Shown here piece after piece: positions 16,576 to 26,169 of a stretch of 64,000 nt of DNA. How positions within the stretch are numbered: position 1 is the first letter of the stretch; each line of letters begins with the position of its first letter. The position numbers and the translations under genes are program-made. Under the pieces are notes generated by a model. That model saw only the letters and a program-made list of their open reading frames with translations, ran no database searches and was not told where the DNA came from. This stretch comes from Anaerolineaceae bacterium (GTDB lineage: Bacteria; Chloroflexota; Anaerolineae; JAAYZQ01), in assembly GCA_012514775.1 (NCBI GenBank), contig JAAYZQ010000353.1, positions 12,934 through 76,933 of the forward strand. Reading direction: 5' to 3'.

Positions 16576-17370
16576 TCACGTTCCGCTCGCCGCGCCAGAG
16601 GAGAAACGCTCCAGGTAGGCGTCAAAGGCACCGCCGCTGCAGGCTTCGACGTAATCCAACAGCTCATCGCCGTCCACAGGGTAATCGGGATAGCAGGATG
16701 TGGGCCACGCGCCGCGCGGCACCTCTACGACAGCCGTAGTCCGCACCCCGGGCATCTCCAGCGGCCCGTCCAGCCGGTCCACCAGGCGCTCGGCGGTGAC
16801 AATGACCTGGTCCGAGGCCATCGCCAGCTCGCGGTCGAGGCCCAGGTTGCCGCCGAGGCGGGCGTTGCCCATCCGGTCGGCGACGAGGGCATGGATGACC
16901 ACCACGTCGGCCCGGATGGCCGGGAAGGCGACGTACTCCTCGCCGCTGTAGGGGTCCCGGACCGTCTTGACGTCGGGGCGGACGCGCGGCAGGTCGGTGC
17001 CGAGCCAGGCGAGGCTGGGCATGAACCCCACCCGGGCGAGGGTTGCCCGCAGGCCAAAGGCGAGGCTGGCCTCGGTTTCTTCCACGATTTCCAGGCTGCC
17101 GGCGCCGGCCAGCTCGGTGAACATTGGCGCCAGGCCAAAGGCTTCCAGTCCAAAGAAGCAGGTGCGCACGCGGCGCACGCGACCAGCGCCGACCAGCAGG
17201 TCGCTCTCAAAGCCACAGGTCAGGGCGAGGAGGGACAGGTCGCCCACCCCGGCGGCGAGCAGGGCGCGGACGAACGCGACGGGGCGCCGGTAAAGCGTCA
17301 TGCCGCCGAGGGCCAGGACGCTGCCCGGCGCGACGATGGCCGCGGCCTCTTCGAGGCTGAGGATTTTCAT
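16576..17370 (-). CDS. CoA-transferase family I, alpha-type subunit
   Basis: A 264-residue protein like glutaconate CoA-transferase subunit A. The N-terminal GSVLALGGM (about residues 16-24) matches the CoA-binding glycine loop of the family, and RADVVVIHA near 155 and MGNARLGG near 168 are family landmarks. It is encoded directly upstream of the beta subunit, and the two should form a heteromeric enzyme. The gene begins 63 bases after the glycosyltransferase-like gene and may be cotranscribed with the 17.4-22 kb unit, although the functions are unrelated. The ribosome-binding site before ATG 17370 is weak (GGAA). Confidence 0.82.
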   Translation of the reverse strand: MKILSLEEAAAIVAPGSVLALGGMTLYRRPVAFVRALLAAGVGDLSLLALTCGFESDLLVGAGRVRRVRTCFFGLEAFGLAPMFTELAGAGSLEIVEETEASLAFGLRATLARVGFMPSLAWLGTDLPRVRPDVKTVRDPYSGEEYVAFPAIRADVVVIHALVADRMGNARLGGNLGLDRELAMASDQVIVTAERLVDRLDGPLEMPGVRTTAVVEVPRGAWPTSCYPDYPVDGDELLDYVEACSGGAFDAYLERFSSGAASGT

Positions 17371-17433
17371 AAGATTCCAGGGCCTTTCCAGGGGGCTTTC
17401 ATGGCACAGGTCACAGTTGCGGGCCAGGACCGG

Positions 17434-19350
17434 TCATGAGCCGTAGTAGTAGGGCACGAGCACCGTCCAGATCGCCACGGCGTCGAGGACGACGAGCCCC
17501 AGGAGCCCCACTCCGGCGGCCGGCGCCCGATACCGACGCGGCAGCAGCTCTGCCAGTCCGGCGCAGAGGGCGATGGCCAGGGGCCCGATGGTGACGGTCA
17601 GGTAGCGGGCCACGGGCCAGTAGATGTGGGCCAGGTGATAGAGGGGGTGGATGTGGAACAGCGTGCCTATGGCGGTGACCCCCACCGCGAGCCCGAGAGC
17701 CCACCACGACCGGCGCTTCCACGCCGGCACCTCCGCCTGGCCGCGGCTGTGCCGCACCACTCCCAGAACCACTCCCGCCACGGCGGCGAGGGTCAGCGCG
17801 GCCAGGGGATAGAACCAGGGCTCGGGCAGCCACAGGTGCGCCCAGCCAAAGGCGCCCCAAAAGCTTCTGTGCAGGATCCACAGCTCGTGGGGATAGACCC
17901 AGGCGGTGCGCTGCAGGTCCAGGATCGAGTGAAAGACGTCCTGGATCTCGGCGCGATACATCTGGGCGCCGAGGAGCCAGGAGGGCAGGCCCGGCCAGGC
18001 AGCCTCGGCCGAGCCGTTGTGAAGCAGGTTCCCGATCTCCTGCCCGTTCCACGTGGCGCGTCCGGCGCCGCCGGCAAATTGCGGCGCGTTCTGCGGCCCG
18101 TGGGCGCCGGCGGCCAGGATGAGGCCGTCGGCGTAGACGAGGTGCCCCGGCGGCGACCCGCGGGGGATGGCAACGGCCGCCTCGACGGTGGAGCTGCCGG
18201 GGGCGACCGTCGCCGTGAACGAGACAAACTGCCACTCGTCCGTGAGGGCCGCCCGGTGGGCCTGCACCCCGGCGCCGTCGCGCACGCGTAGCTCGACCTG
18301 CTGGCCCGGCTCGCCGGTGCCCTTGAGCCACGCGCCGAGGGTGGCCGCCTGGCCGGCCAGCGGCCTTCCCCGGGCCGGGGGCAGCTCCTGCGCGATGGTT
18401 GCGGGGTGCTCCTCGCCCTCAGGCGATAGGACGAGGGCAAACTTGCCCAACGGCGTCTCGGTTTGCTGGCGCAGGGGTGCGCTGGCCCCGCGACCGTACC
18501 AGCCTGCGGCATAGCCCTGCCAATCGGGAGCGGCGATCAGCAGCCCGAGGAGGACTAGCCCGGCCAGGGCCCACGGCAGCCAGCGCCGGCGCACGGGCAG
18601 CCAGGAGCCGGCCACGACCAGCAGGCCGCTGATGGCCACCAGGCCCGCGGTGTTCTTGACGAGGGCGCATGTGCCGGCCAGGAGCAGCATGACGGCAACG
18701 CGGCCGAATGACGGTCCGCGGCGCAACAGCCGCACGGTGGCCCACAGGAAGAGGGTCGCGGCCGCCGCCGCGCCCACGTCATTGTTCACGCTGCTCATCA
18801 CGTCGGTCACGGGCGGCAAGAAGGCGACCATGCCGGCGGCAGCCAGGGCCAGCCCGGGCCGGCGCGGCGACAGCTCCCTGGCCAGGGCATAGACGGCGGC
18901 CACCACGACCACGTAGAGCAGGACCGAGACAAGGCGCCCGACGTAGAGCTGCGTCTCCACGTCCTGGTAGAGCAGCAGCGTCTGGGGTAGGGCCAGAAGG
19001 ACGTAGTACAGGGGCGGATGGGTCAGCTCGGTGATGCCGATGTTGGGCGGGTTCGGGCTGAAAAAGTCCAGGGTCTGCGACCCGAGGTCCTTGTAAAAGC
19101 CCGCGGCCTGCATCGACGCCGCGATCTCGCGCCGCATCTCCAGGTCATAGTCGCCCGGCTGCGGCAGGCGCTTTTTCTCCGCCAGGAGCCGGACGTACTC
19201 AAAGTGGGTGGGCTCGTCGTAGTGCTGCCAGGGCGGCATCACCGCCAGGTAGACGAGCCCCCGGAGCAAGGTCACCGCCAGGAGCAGGGGCAAAAGGCCG
19301 GCAAAGAGCGGCCGGCTTGCATCCCCGGGCGGCCTTGCGGATGGGTTCAC
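17434..19350 (-). CDS. Polytopic glycosyltransferase-like membrane protein (DUF2142/GT39-like)
   Basis: A 638-residue protein with about ten membrane helices spread over residues 15-310 and 490-630. The first extracytoplasmic loop starts with PPWQHYDEPTH (about residues 38-48), matching the acidic-residue loop of dolichol-phosphate-sugar-type transferases and DUF2142 proteins. A soluble beta-rich segment (about 320-450) sits between the two membrane parts and looks like a carbohydrate-binding module. The likely role is transfer of a lipid-linked sugar at the outer face of the membrane; donor and acceptor are unknown. Its GTG start (19350) overlaps the stop of the upstream hydrolase gene in a GTGA, so translation is coupled. 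Confidence 0.75.
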   Translation of the reverse strand: MNPSARPPGDASRPLFAGLLPLLLAVTLLRGLVYLAVMPPWQHYDEPTHFEYVRLLAEKKRLPQPGDYDLEMRREIAASMQAAGFYKDLGSQTLDFFSPNPPNIGITELTHPPLYYVLLALPQTLLLYQDVETQLYVGRLVSVLLYVVVVAAVYALARELSPRRPGLALAAAGMVAFLPPVTDVMSSVNNDVGAAAAATLFLWATVRLLRRGPSFGRVAVMLLLAGTCALVKNTAGLVAISGLLVVAGSWLPVRRRWLPWALAGLVLLGLLIAAPDWQGYAAGWYGRGASAPLRQQTETPLGKFALVLSPEGEEHPATIAQELPPARGRPLAGQAATLGAWLKGTGEPGQQVELRVRDGAGVQAHRAALTDEWQFVSFTATVAPGSSTVEAAVAIPRGSPPGHLVYADGLILAAGAHGPQNAPQFAGGAGRATWNGQEIGNLLHNGSAEAAWPGLPSWLLGAQMYRAEIQDVFHSILDLQRTAWVYPHELWILHRSFWGAFGWAHLWLPEPWFYPLAALTLAAVAGVVLGVVRHSRGQAEVPAWKRRSWWALGLAVGVTAIGTLFHIHPLYHLAHIYWPVARYLTVTIGPLAIALCAGLAELLPRRYRAPAAGVGLLGLVVLDAVAIWTVLVPYYYGS

Positions 19351-21608
19351 GGCCGGATTCCCACGTTGTCCAGGATCACCAGCCCCTCATCGCTCTCGTC
19401 CATGATCAGGCGGATGGTGGCCAGGCTGGCGACGTCCAGGCCGGGGTTGCTGGCCTGGAAGGCTGCCAGGGAGAACTCGTAGGTCTGGAAGACGGGCTCG
19501 GCCGAGCGCATGCCAGGCGGCTCCAGGAGCGAGTGCTTGAGGGTGTGGAACTCGATCTGGGGCTGGAGCGGGGCAAAGCGGCTCAGGGCCAGCCTTGCCA
19601 CCTGCCCCGCCCGGTCCGCGACCTCCACGGTCAGGTCGAGGGGCCGGGAGTAGACCTCGCCGGCGGCCAGGTCCAGGACCAGGGTGTTGCCCGGAGCGCC
19701 GGGATAGGCGCCCTCAGGCAGGTCCAGGCGGTAGCTCGGCGGTGTCGCGGCGGCCGAATCCCAGCCCAGGTAGACGGCGCTGGTGTCATAGTCACCCCAC
19801 TTCTTTTCGACCAGCTTCTCGTACCACCGGGAGAGGTCCTGGCCGCCGGCCGTGGCCCCCGGCAAGGTGGCCGTCCGGGCGTTCAGGTCCTCGTCAAAGT
19901 TGGCCAACCACGTCGTGCCGGGCTCGGCGTAGCGCGTGACATAGGCCGTCGACGGCAGCCAGGCCTGCCCCAGGCGCAGGTCGCGGAAGATGGGCCGGTA
20001 TTCTTGCCGGTCGTGGAGGGTGGCCTCGAGGAAGGCCGAGATGAGCACCCGGGCGATCTGGCGCTGTTCCTCTTCGGGCATGATGGGCGCCAGGTTGAGG
20101 AGCCCCCGGCCGGCGAAACGCCCGGCGTCCGAGCGCCCCCAGGCGGTGTTGAATTGCCCGTGGTTGGCCCGATCGAAATAGACCGCCGCCTTGAACCAAT
20201 CGCCCTGTCCTTCGAAGCGCAGGCGGTTGAACTGGCGGATGCCGTCGAAGGAGCGCATATCGCCGTCGTGGGAGCCCTGGAGCACCAGGTAGCTGACGTT
20301 TTCCAGGGGGGTGCCGTGGCCTCCAGGCCGGTATTGGCCGTCGACGGGGGCGATGGCCACGACGGAGCGGATGCCAAAGCCATAGTCAAAGAGCTTGTTG
20401 GCGCTGCCCGGGTAGGAGGGAAGGCCGTTAAAGAACGCGGCGATGGCCGCCGCCTCGCCGCCCCGGGAATGGCCCATGACTGCGACGCGGTCCAGGTCGA
20501 CCTGGCCGTAGAAGGGGTTGCCGGCCGTCTCGTTCCAGCGGCGCCACTGGCGCAGGTGTTCCAACAGGAGCCAGCCCCGGGCGTCGTTCTCCTCTTTCAG
20601 GTCCTGGGGAACGCCAAACATCACCCAGTCGGTCCAGCCGCCGTTGAGGAAATTCTCGTCAACCGAGACGAGGACGATCCCGCGGCTGGCCAGGAGCTCG
20701 CCCAGGTAGGCATAGCCCGGGTCCGAATAGTCGAACATGTTGTGGTTGCCGTGGACGATGATAGCCAGGGGAAAGGGGCCTCCGCCTGCCGCGGCTGCGC
20801 TCCCCGGCGCCGGGTACCAGACGCGGCCATTGAGGGGCAGGGCGCTGGCGTCAAAGCCCCAGTAGGCGCTGCGCAGACTACCGGTGATGCCGCTCCAGTT
20901 GTCCACCAGGGGCGAGCCATCCACCGACTCGGTCTGGAGAGCGGCATCCTCGCCGTACTCCGGGCGGTGCCGGTCTGTCCCGCTGCCATAGGTCAGCGTG
21001 GCGACGGCGTAGGGGCCGGGGGCGGAGGGATCCTCGGCCGGGGGCGCCTCGACGGCGGGCTGCCCGGCCAGGGCGATGGGCGCCGGGTCCACGGCCGGGC
21101 CGGGCCACAGGTACCAGGCCAGCCCGGCGGCCAGGAGGGCGGCGCCCAGCACAGCGCCGGCGACCAGGACCGCCCGGTGGCGCGGGATGAGGGCCTGCCA
21201 CCCGCCCCGGCTCAGCGTCCAGGCCGCGGCCCCCAGCAGCGCGCCGGGCACGACCACGGCGAGGGCGAGAAGGACGGTGCCCAGGGGCCCCCTGCCCGGA
21301 AAGATCATCATCGCCAGGAGCACGCCCGTGCCCGCCAGCACCGCGCGAAAGAGGGCAGGGATGGCGTTGACGACCTTGATGACCAGGTCCACCAGGGCGC
21401 CGCTCAGGAAGGCCAGGGCTCCACCAAAGACCATGAGGCCCAGGAAGGTGACGATCGCCCACAGGCCCCGGGGCGCCTGCCCCAGGGCAAAGGCGGCCAG
21501 GGCGAACAGGTACAGCGCCGCGGCGCCATAGGCCGCGCCGCGCCAGGCATCGGGGCCCGGCAGCAGCGTCCGGATCCATCCCCGCAGCGACTCCAATAAC
21601 CCTTTCAT
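19347..21608 (-). CDS. Membrane-anchored alpha/beta hydrolase
   Basis: A 753-residue protein. About five to six membrane helices fill residues 25-185. The extracytoplasmic part begins with a PET-hydrolase/chlorophyllase-like alpha/beta hydrolase: the nucleophile elbow GHSRGG is near residue 380, a probable acid in QGSHDGD near 450, and the histidine in RANHGQF near 480. An oxyanion HGNHN motif is near 290. A C-terminal beta-rich domain (about 590-753) resembles carbohydrate-binding or jelly-roll folds. The likely role is ester hydrolysis outside the membrane. ATG 21608 overlaps the upstream small gene's stop (ATGA), and its own stop overlaps the next start (GTGA). The three genes therefore form one coupled unit. 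Confidence 0.8.
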   Translation of the reverse strand: MKGLLESLRGWIRTLLPGPDAWRGAAYGAAALYLFALAAFALGQAPRGLWAIVTFLGLMVFGGALAFLSGALVDLVIKVVNAIPALFRAVLAGTGVLLAMMIFPGRGPLGTVLLALAVVVPGALLGAAAWTLSRGGWQALIPRHRAVLVAGAVLGAALLAAGLAWYLWPGPAVDPAPIALAGQPAVEAPPAEDPSAPGPYAVATLTYGSGTDRHRPEYGEDAALQTESVDGSPLVDNWSGITGSLRSAYWGFDASALPLNGRVWYPAPGSAAAAGGGPFPLAIIVHGNHNMFDYSDPGYAYLGELLASRGIVLVSVDENFLNGGWTDWVMFGVPQDLKEENDARGWLLLEHLRQWRRWNETAGNPFYGQVDLDRVAVMGHSRGGEAAAIAAFFNGLPSYPGSANKLFDYGFGIRSVVAIAPVDGQYRPGGHGTPLENVSYLVLQGSHDGDMRSFDGIRQFNRLRFEGQGDWFKAAVYFDRANHGQFNTAWGRSDAGRFAGRGLLNLAPIMPEEEQRQIARVLISAFLEATLHDRQEYRPIFRDLRLGQAWLPSTAYVTRYAEPGTTWLANFDEDLNARTATLPGATAGGQDLSRWYEKLVEKKWGDYDTSAVYLGWDSAAATPPSYRLDLPEGAYPGAPGNTLVLDLAAGEVYSRPLDLTVEVADRAGQVARLALSRFAPLQPQIEFHTLKHSLLEPPGMRSAEPVFQTYEFSLAAFQASNPGLDVASLATIRLIMDESDEGLVILDNVGIRP

Positions 21609-21970
21609 TCGGACCCCTTCTCTCGAGGCTCCCCTTTGAGCTCGAGACGGACCAGGAAGCGGCTGAGGTCCTCGATCCTGGCCATGAGTTCTTGATCCAG
21701 TGGCTCGAACAGGCGGTGGACCGAGGGGGCGGGCAGGACGGAGCAGGCCAGGCAGCGGAACGGGATAGGGTGTCGCCCGGGGGGAGGCTGGACCTGACTG
21801 CTGTGCGAGCCGCGCCGGCTGCCGGTGAGCAAGCCCACGAAAACCTTGAGGGAGGTGAGGAGGAGAGCGGCAACGACCGAGCCGGCGGCGGCCTGGTGTC
21901 TGTCCTTTTCTGTCCGTGGGCCGGCCTGGCACCTGGCCCGACCCGCCTCAGCGTCCGGCAACGGTCGCAT
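21605..21970 (-). CDS. Small single-pass membrane protein at head of hydrolase operon
   Basis: A 121-residue protein with one hydrophobic segment (about residues 31-50, AALLLTSLKVFVGLLTG). A linker rich in Pro and Arg and a charged C-terminal helix follow. The membrane segment resembles the first helix of cation diffusion facilitators, but the rest does not, so I do not assign it there. It is led by AGAGGA upstream of ATG 21970 and ends in an ATGA shared with the hydrolase start, which supports a real, translated gene. Function unknown; perhaps an accessory of the hydrolase. Confidence 0.55.
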   Translation of the reverse strand: MRPLPDAEAGRARCQAGPRTEKDRHQAAAGSVVAALLLTSLKVFVGLLTGSRRGSHSSQVQPPPGRHPIPFRCLACSVLPAPSVHRLFEPLDQELMARIEDLSRFLVRLELKGEPREKGSE

Positions 21971-22005
21971 GTTTCCTCTCGCAGGATCTCTTGTCCCGGG
22001 ATTGG

Positions 22006-22034
22006 AGTATAGGCCGTCCCGCCCCTTTTGTCAA
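22006..22034 (-). promoter_or_regulatory. Sigma-70 promoter for the hydrolase/glycosyltransferase operon
   Basis: A perfect TTGACA (22034-22029) and TATACT (22011-22006) have a 17-base spacer on the minus strand. The start is expected near 21999, 29 bases before the first start codon. Confidence 0.75.
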
Positions 22035-22145
22035 CTGCGGGCCGGGGGCGGGAGAGGGCAACGGCGAGCAAGAGCGGCCTTACAGCGAGCGGATGTACAG
22101 CACGGTCAGCAGGATGATGACGCCATCAAGCCCTTTAACAGATCT

Positions 22146-22174
22146 TTGCCTGTTTGGCCCCTTTATGATATGAT
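22146..22174 (+). promoter_or_regulatory. Sigma-70 promoter for the six-hairpin glycosidase gene
   Basis: TTGCCT (22146-22151) and TATGAT (22169-22174) are 17 bases apart. The start is expected near 22181, giving a 26-base leader. Confidence 0.6.
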
Positions 22175-22206
22175 CGCGGTCACTGGTTGTCGTTGGAGTG
22201 GTGGAC

Positions 22207-24492
22207 ATGAAGATGCTCCTGTCACGTTGGCGGTCATGGCTGGCGGGGCGACCACGCCTGGGCCGGGGTTTGGCCCTGGTTGCAGCTTTGACCGTGATAG
22301 TGGGCGCGGCCGCCCTGGGCAGCCGCATGGCGGAAAACGCGCGTTTCCTGCCCGTTCCGCCCCTCTACCAGGACCGCATCCCGGAGGTTGTGCAGGAACT
22401 GGACTGGGGCGCTGTGCGCCAGCAGCGAGTGGCGCCTGGCGACACAATGTTTGCCACCACCGGCCGCCGGCTCTATGTCGTCGGGGACGTTGACGGTGGA
22501 TTTCGGCCGCGGTCCAACCCGTACGACCTTTACGCCTTTGGCGGGCCAAGCCCGGGGGATCCACTGGCGGACGAACTGCAAGGCGTTTGGTCCCAGCCGG
22601 TCAAGGCGCTGGACGGATACGGGTACGTCGTCCGCGTGGACGGCGCGGACTGGCCGCTGCTCGATGCACAGGACTTCACGCAGACCTTTGCCGGCGTGCA
22701 GTTTGGCTATCAGCGCGGTCGCCTGCGGGCCGCACGCCAGGATTTCGTGCCCCAGGATCTCCCGATGCTGTTTACCACCCTCACCCTGCAGAACGAGGGA
22801 CCGGAGGCGGCTGACGTGCGCCTGGCCTTCTTGAGCTACTTTGATCTGGAGGATGCCTGGTTCACGTCCCTGGCCCAGAGTCGAAACGCAGGCGAGGTCG
22901 TCAAGGTGACGGACGGGCAGATCGTCGCCCGAGCCAGGGGCGCCCCCGATTCCTGGGCTGTAGCCGCCGGAGGGGATCTGGCCCCCCTGCAGACCCGCGT
23001 GACCAGAGGGCCGGATGGCACACGCGTGGGCCAATTCGAGTATGCGGCGCACCTGGCCGCGGGGGAAGCGCGCTCCTGGACATTTGCCGTCGGCGTCGAG
23101 GTCGAGTCGGGCGCCGGGCCGGCCTCGGCGCTCCTGAGCGAGTGGCTCCCGCAGCGCGACATCCTGTGGGCCGAAAAGCAGGCGCTCTACGAAAAGCTGC
23201 TCACGGAAGGGCCGCGCTTTCACAGCCTGGATCCAAAGCTAGACGCCGCCTTTGACCTGGCCCGGGCCAACATGCAGATGCTAGAGGCCGAGTCGCCGGC
23301 CCTGGGCGGTTACTTTTACGCCGGGCTGGAGATGTTTCCCTTCTGGTTCAGTGCCGATGGCTACTACAGCATACCTGGCTTGCTGGCCAGCAACCTGGTC
23401 TCCCCGGCAAAGAATCACGTGCTCCTCGGCACGCAGCTTCAGCAGGAGGGACGTATCCCGCACCAGGTTTCCCCCTCCGGGAGGATGGTAGGTGCGGGCA
23501 ATGCCCAGGAAACACCACAGTGGGTAATGGCCGCGTGGGACGCCTTCCGTTGGACGGGTGACCGGGATTTGTTGGCGGCCCTTTACCCCACGGCCGTGAA
23601 GGGCCTGTTCGACTACACGTTGGCCACCGCGGACGGGGACGGTGACCGCTACCCCGAGGGCCCGGCCATGGTCGAGAAACCGGGCATGGGGCTCGAGAAG
23701 GTGGATTCGGCCGGCTATCTGTGGGCGGCCCTGCGAAACCTGGAAGAGATGGCGACCGTGCTTGGCGATGCAGGGACGGCGGCGCGGGCGCGAGAGGTGG
23801 CAGACGGCCTGAAGGCTACCTTTGACGGCGATTGGTGGCTGCCAGAGCAACAGCTCTATGCCGATTCCGTACAGGGTGATGCCAATACGCCCCTGTATAC
23901 GGGGCAGTGGTCGACCGTGGTTCCGCTGGAGGTTGGCATTGCACCGGCGGACCATGCCCGCACCGAGTTGGACCGGCTCCGGCGCGAGCACCTGAACGAC
24001 TGGGGGCTGGTGCACACCCTGGGGAGCGATGAGCGGGTGTGGACGTTGCCCAGCGCGGCCCTCAGCCGGGGAGCGTATCGCTATGGCGACCCTGAGCTGG
24101 GATTGGCCATGCTGCAGCACCTGGCCCAGACCCTCGATCACGGCAGCATCGGCATGTTCCACGAGCTGATTCCGGAAGGCCTGTCCTTTCTGCAGTTGTG
24201 GTCGGGGGCGACCCTGGTGCGTGGCGTGGTGGAGGACCTGATGGGCATTCAAGTGCGCGCCGACCTCCACGCCGTGACGATCGCGCCGCAGCTTGCGGCC
24301 GCGTGGGATTCCGCCGAACTGGAGGACCTGCGTTTCGGGGGACACACCATCTCCGTCCGCGCGATGCACACCGGCATCACCGTGACGCACAGCGGCGGCC
24401 CGGGCCCCCTGGCGATCACCTATCGCTCCGCGGCCGGTTCGGAGGTCCATTTCAGCCTGGCGCCAGGCAAGACGCACACGATCGGCGAATGA
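22207..24492 (+). CDS. Exported six-hairpin glycosidase-like protein
   Basis: A 761-residue protein with an N-terminal membrane anchor or signal (about residues 20-40). Residues about 55-320 form a beta-sandwich like the N-terminal domain of glucoamylase-type enzymes. Residues about 345-690 form an (alpha/alpha)6 barrel: aromatic and acidic motifs such as FPFWFSADGYY, QETPQWVMAAWDAF and VDSAGYLWAAL fit six-hairpin glycosidases (GH15/GH63/GH78 clan-like). The C-terminal 60 residues are a small beta domain. It probably hydrolyses an oligo- or polysaccharide outside the membrane; substrate and catalytic acids are not certain. ATG 22207 lies 8 bases after GGAG; the two GTG codons upstream overlap that site. 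Confidence 0.75.
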   Translation: MKMLLSRWRSWLAGRPRLGRGLALVAALTVIVGAAALGSRMAENARFLPVPPLYQDRIPEVVQELDWGAVRQQRVAPGDTMFATTGRRLYVVGDVDGGFRPRSNPYDLYAFGGPSPGDPLADELQGVWSQPVKALDGYGYVVRVDGADWPLLDAQDFTQTFAGVQFGYQRGRLRAARQDFVPQDLPMLFTTLTLQNEGPEAADVRLAFLSYFDLEDAWFTSLAQSRNAGEVVKVTDGQIVARARGAPDSWAVAAGGDLAPLQTRVTRGPDGTRVGQFEYAAHLAAGEARSWTFAVGVEVESGAGPASALLSEWLPQRDILWAEKQALYEKLLTEGPRFHSLDPKLDAAFDLARANMQMLEAESPALGGYFYAGLEMFPFWFSADGYYSIPGLLASNLVSPAKNHVLLGTQLQQEGRIPHQVSPSGRMVGAGNAQETPQWVMAAWDAFRWTGDRDLLAALYPTAVKGLFDYTLATADGDGDRYPEGPAMVEKPGMGLEKVDSAGYLWAALRNLEEMATVLGDAGTAARAREVADGLKATFDGDWWLPEQQLYADSVQGDANTPLYTGQWSTVVPLEVGIAPADHARTELDRLRREHLNDWGLVHTLGSDERVWTLPSAALSRGAYRYGDPELGLAMLQHLAQTLDHGSIGMFHELIPEGLSFLQLWSGATLVRGVVEDLMGIQVRADLHAVTIAPQLAAAWDSAELEDLRFGGHTISVRAMHTGITVTHSGGPGPLAITYRSAAGSEVHFSLAPGKTHTIGE

Positions 24493-24543
24493 GTGCCCCT
24501 ACCGGCGGTAGTCAGCGGTTCTGGACATGGGGCGGGCCGGCCG

Positions 24544-25338
24544 CTAGATGTACAGGTCTCTCCGGGCGTAGGCCAGGTACGCGCCCGCCATGCTGGCAGC
24601 GACGATGGCCAGCGAGAGGACGACAAAGACCGGGTCGAGACTCGATTCGTGGAGCATCCGGCCCGCGTCAAAGTACTTGAATGGGGTCAAGTACTTCAGG
24701 AAATCCAGGTCCCGGGTCAGACCGGAGATGATGGACAGGAAGTAGGTGCCCAGGAGCACGGACACGGCCACGGAGGTGACCCGCTTGTAGCGTTTCATGG
24801 CGCACCCCAAAAAGATGCCGATGGACAGGAACGTCACCTGCATGATGAACAGGGCCAGCATCGAAAGGGCCAGGAACCGGTAGAAGCGGGCGTCGGGCTC
24901 ATATTGCGCCGCGCTGAGGAGGGACGCGCCCCAGGTGATGAGCAGGAGGGCAATGCAGTTTACCAGCGCGGCCAGGGCCTTGGCGGTGACCACGCGGCCG
25001 CGGGTGACCGGCAGGGTCAGGGCGAACTCGACGGTCTTGTCGCGCTCCTCTTTGGAGATGATGTCGCTGCCCCACATGGCTGCCGCGATGCACAGAAGAA
25101 GCGCGAAATAGGTGAACATCAACCCGAAAAAGCCGGTGACCGTGGTCAGGTTGAATGCCCCAAAGTTGAATGCCGCCAGGACGGCCGGGGGCATGCTGTC
25201 CAGCATGGCCAGCATCTCCGGGTTCTCGTAGTATGCCGAAAACTTGCTCACGCCGACCGTGACGAACAGGACGACGATGACGCCCCAGATGAGGAGCGAT
25301 CGGAAATTTGCCTTCAGTTCCCTCAAGAAGATATTCAT
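24544..25338 (-). CDS. ABC-2 type transporter permease
   Basis: A 264-residue membrane protein with six predicted helices (first about residues 15-35, last about 235-258). The cytoplasmic start MNIFLRELK mirrors that of the next permease (MATNIFLHELK), so the two are paralogues and probably form a heterodimer. The loop after helix 2 with SKEERDKTVEFALTLPVTR is typical of ABC-2 permeases. With the ATPase at 26170-27042 it makes an exporter; the cargo (drug, lipid, peptide) is unknown. ATG 25338 was preferred to GTG/ATG codons slightly upstream because of the GGAGGCAGG site. Confidence 0.85.
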   Translation of the reverse strand: MNIFLRELKANFRSLLIWGVIVVLFVTVGVSKFSAYYENPEMLAMLDSMPPAVLAAFNFGAFNLTTVTGFFGLMFTYFALLLCIAAAMWGSDIISKEERDKTVEFALTLPVTRGRVVTAKALAALVNCIALLLITWGASLLSAAQYEPDARFYRFLALSMLALFIMQVTFLSIGIFLGCAMKRYKRVTSVAVSVLLGTYFLSIISGLTRDLDFLKYLTPFKYFDAGRMLHESSLDPVFVVLSLAIVAASMAGAYLAYARRDLYI

Positions 25339-25349
25339 CACCTGCCTCC

Positions 25350-26159
25350 TCACACCGGGGACGGGATGTCCCGCCTGGTGTAGAGCAGATAGCTGCCCAC
25401 CAGGGCAACGACGATTACCGCGACGCTGACGAGCACCAGGGGCAGATCGTAGGCCCCGTGTTGGATGATATAGCTGGCGTCAAAGTGCTTGAAGGGCGTG
25501 ATCTGTTCCAGGAAACTCTCGCCCAGCATGTCGCCAAAGGCGGCCAGCACGTACATCCCGAAGCCGAGGGCCATGGCGTAGGGCGTCACGCTCCTGACCT
25601 TTTTCACCAGCAACGAGACCAGCAGGCCGACGGCCAGGAAGAACAACTGGAACGGCACAATGCTCAGCATCAACAGCAGCAGGGCGCCGCCGTCATACGT
25701 CGCATCACCCTTGAAGGCATTGATCAGGGCCAGGCTGCTGATCCAGACGACGACGTCGGTCAGGAACAAGCCGCCCAGGGCGGCCAGCAACTTGCTGTTC
25801 AGGATCTGGGTGCGGGTCACCGGCTTGGTGAGGAGAAAGTCGGCCGTCCATTCCCTCTCTTCGATGGACACCAGGGAAAAGCCATAGTTCGCCGCCTGGA
25901 TGGCCAGGCAGATCTGGACAAAGAGGAAGGCAAGGCTAAAGTAGCCCAGGATGGTCGAGAGGTCGACCCCGTCCAGGCCAAAGGCGGTGAGCAGCTCCCT
26001 GGGGAATCGGGACAGCATCTCGCTCAGAAGCCTGGCGTCGGCGGCAAAGGAGGAGAACAACGACACAAAGACGAATATCAGCACCGCCAGGGCCACCGAC
26101 CAGGTGATGGCGGACCTGAGGTGCACTTTTAGCTCGTGCAGGAAAATGTTCGTGGCCAT
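25350..26159 (-). CDS. ABC-2 type transporter permease
   Basis: A 269-residue membrane protein with six predicted helices, paralogous to the permease that follows. It has the matching SIEEREWTADFLLTKPVTR loop after the second helix. It starts 10 bases after the ATPase gene and lies 11 bases before the next permease, so the three genes form one transcription unit read from the promoter near 27166-27194. Two different permease subunits with one ATPase suggest a heteromeric channel. Confidence 0.85.
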   Translation of the reverse strand: MATNIFLHELKVHLRSAITWSVALAVLIFVFVSLFSSFAADARLLSEMLSRFPRELLTAFGLDGVDLSTILGYFSLAFLFVQICLAIQAANYGFSLVSIEEREWTADFLLTKPVTRTQILNSKLLAALGGLFLTDVVVWISSLALINAFKGDATYDGGALLLLMLSIVPFQLFFLAVGLLVSLLVKKVRSVTPYAMALGFGMYVLAAFGDMLGESFLEQITPFKHFDASYIIQHGAYDLPLVLVSVAVIVVALVGSYLLYTRRDIPSPV

Positions 26160-26169
26160 GATCGCCCCC

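Noticed and set aside
21605..21970. Cation diffusion facilitator gene, suggested by the membrane helix of the small protein
   Set aside because: Only about 20 residues resemble the first helix of that family. The rest does not fit in any frame, and the ATGA coupling supports a separate small gene.
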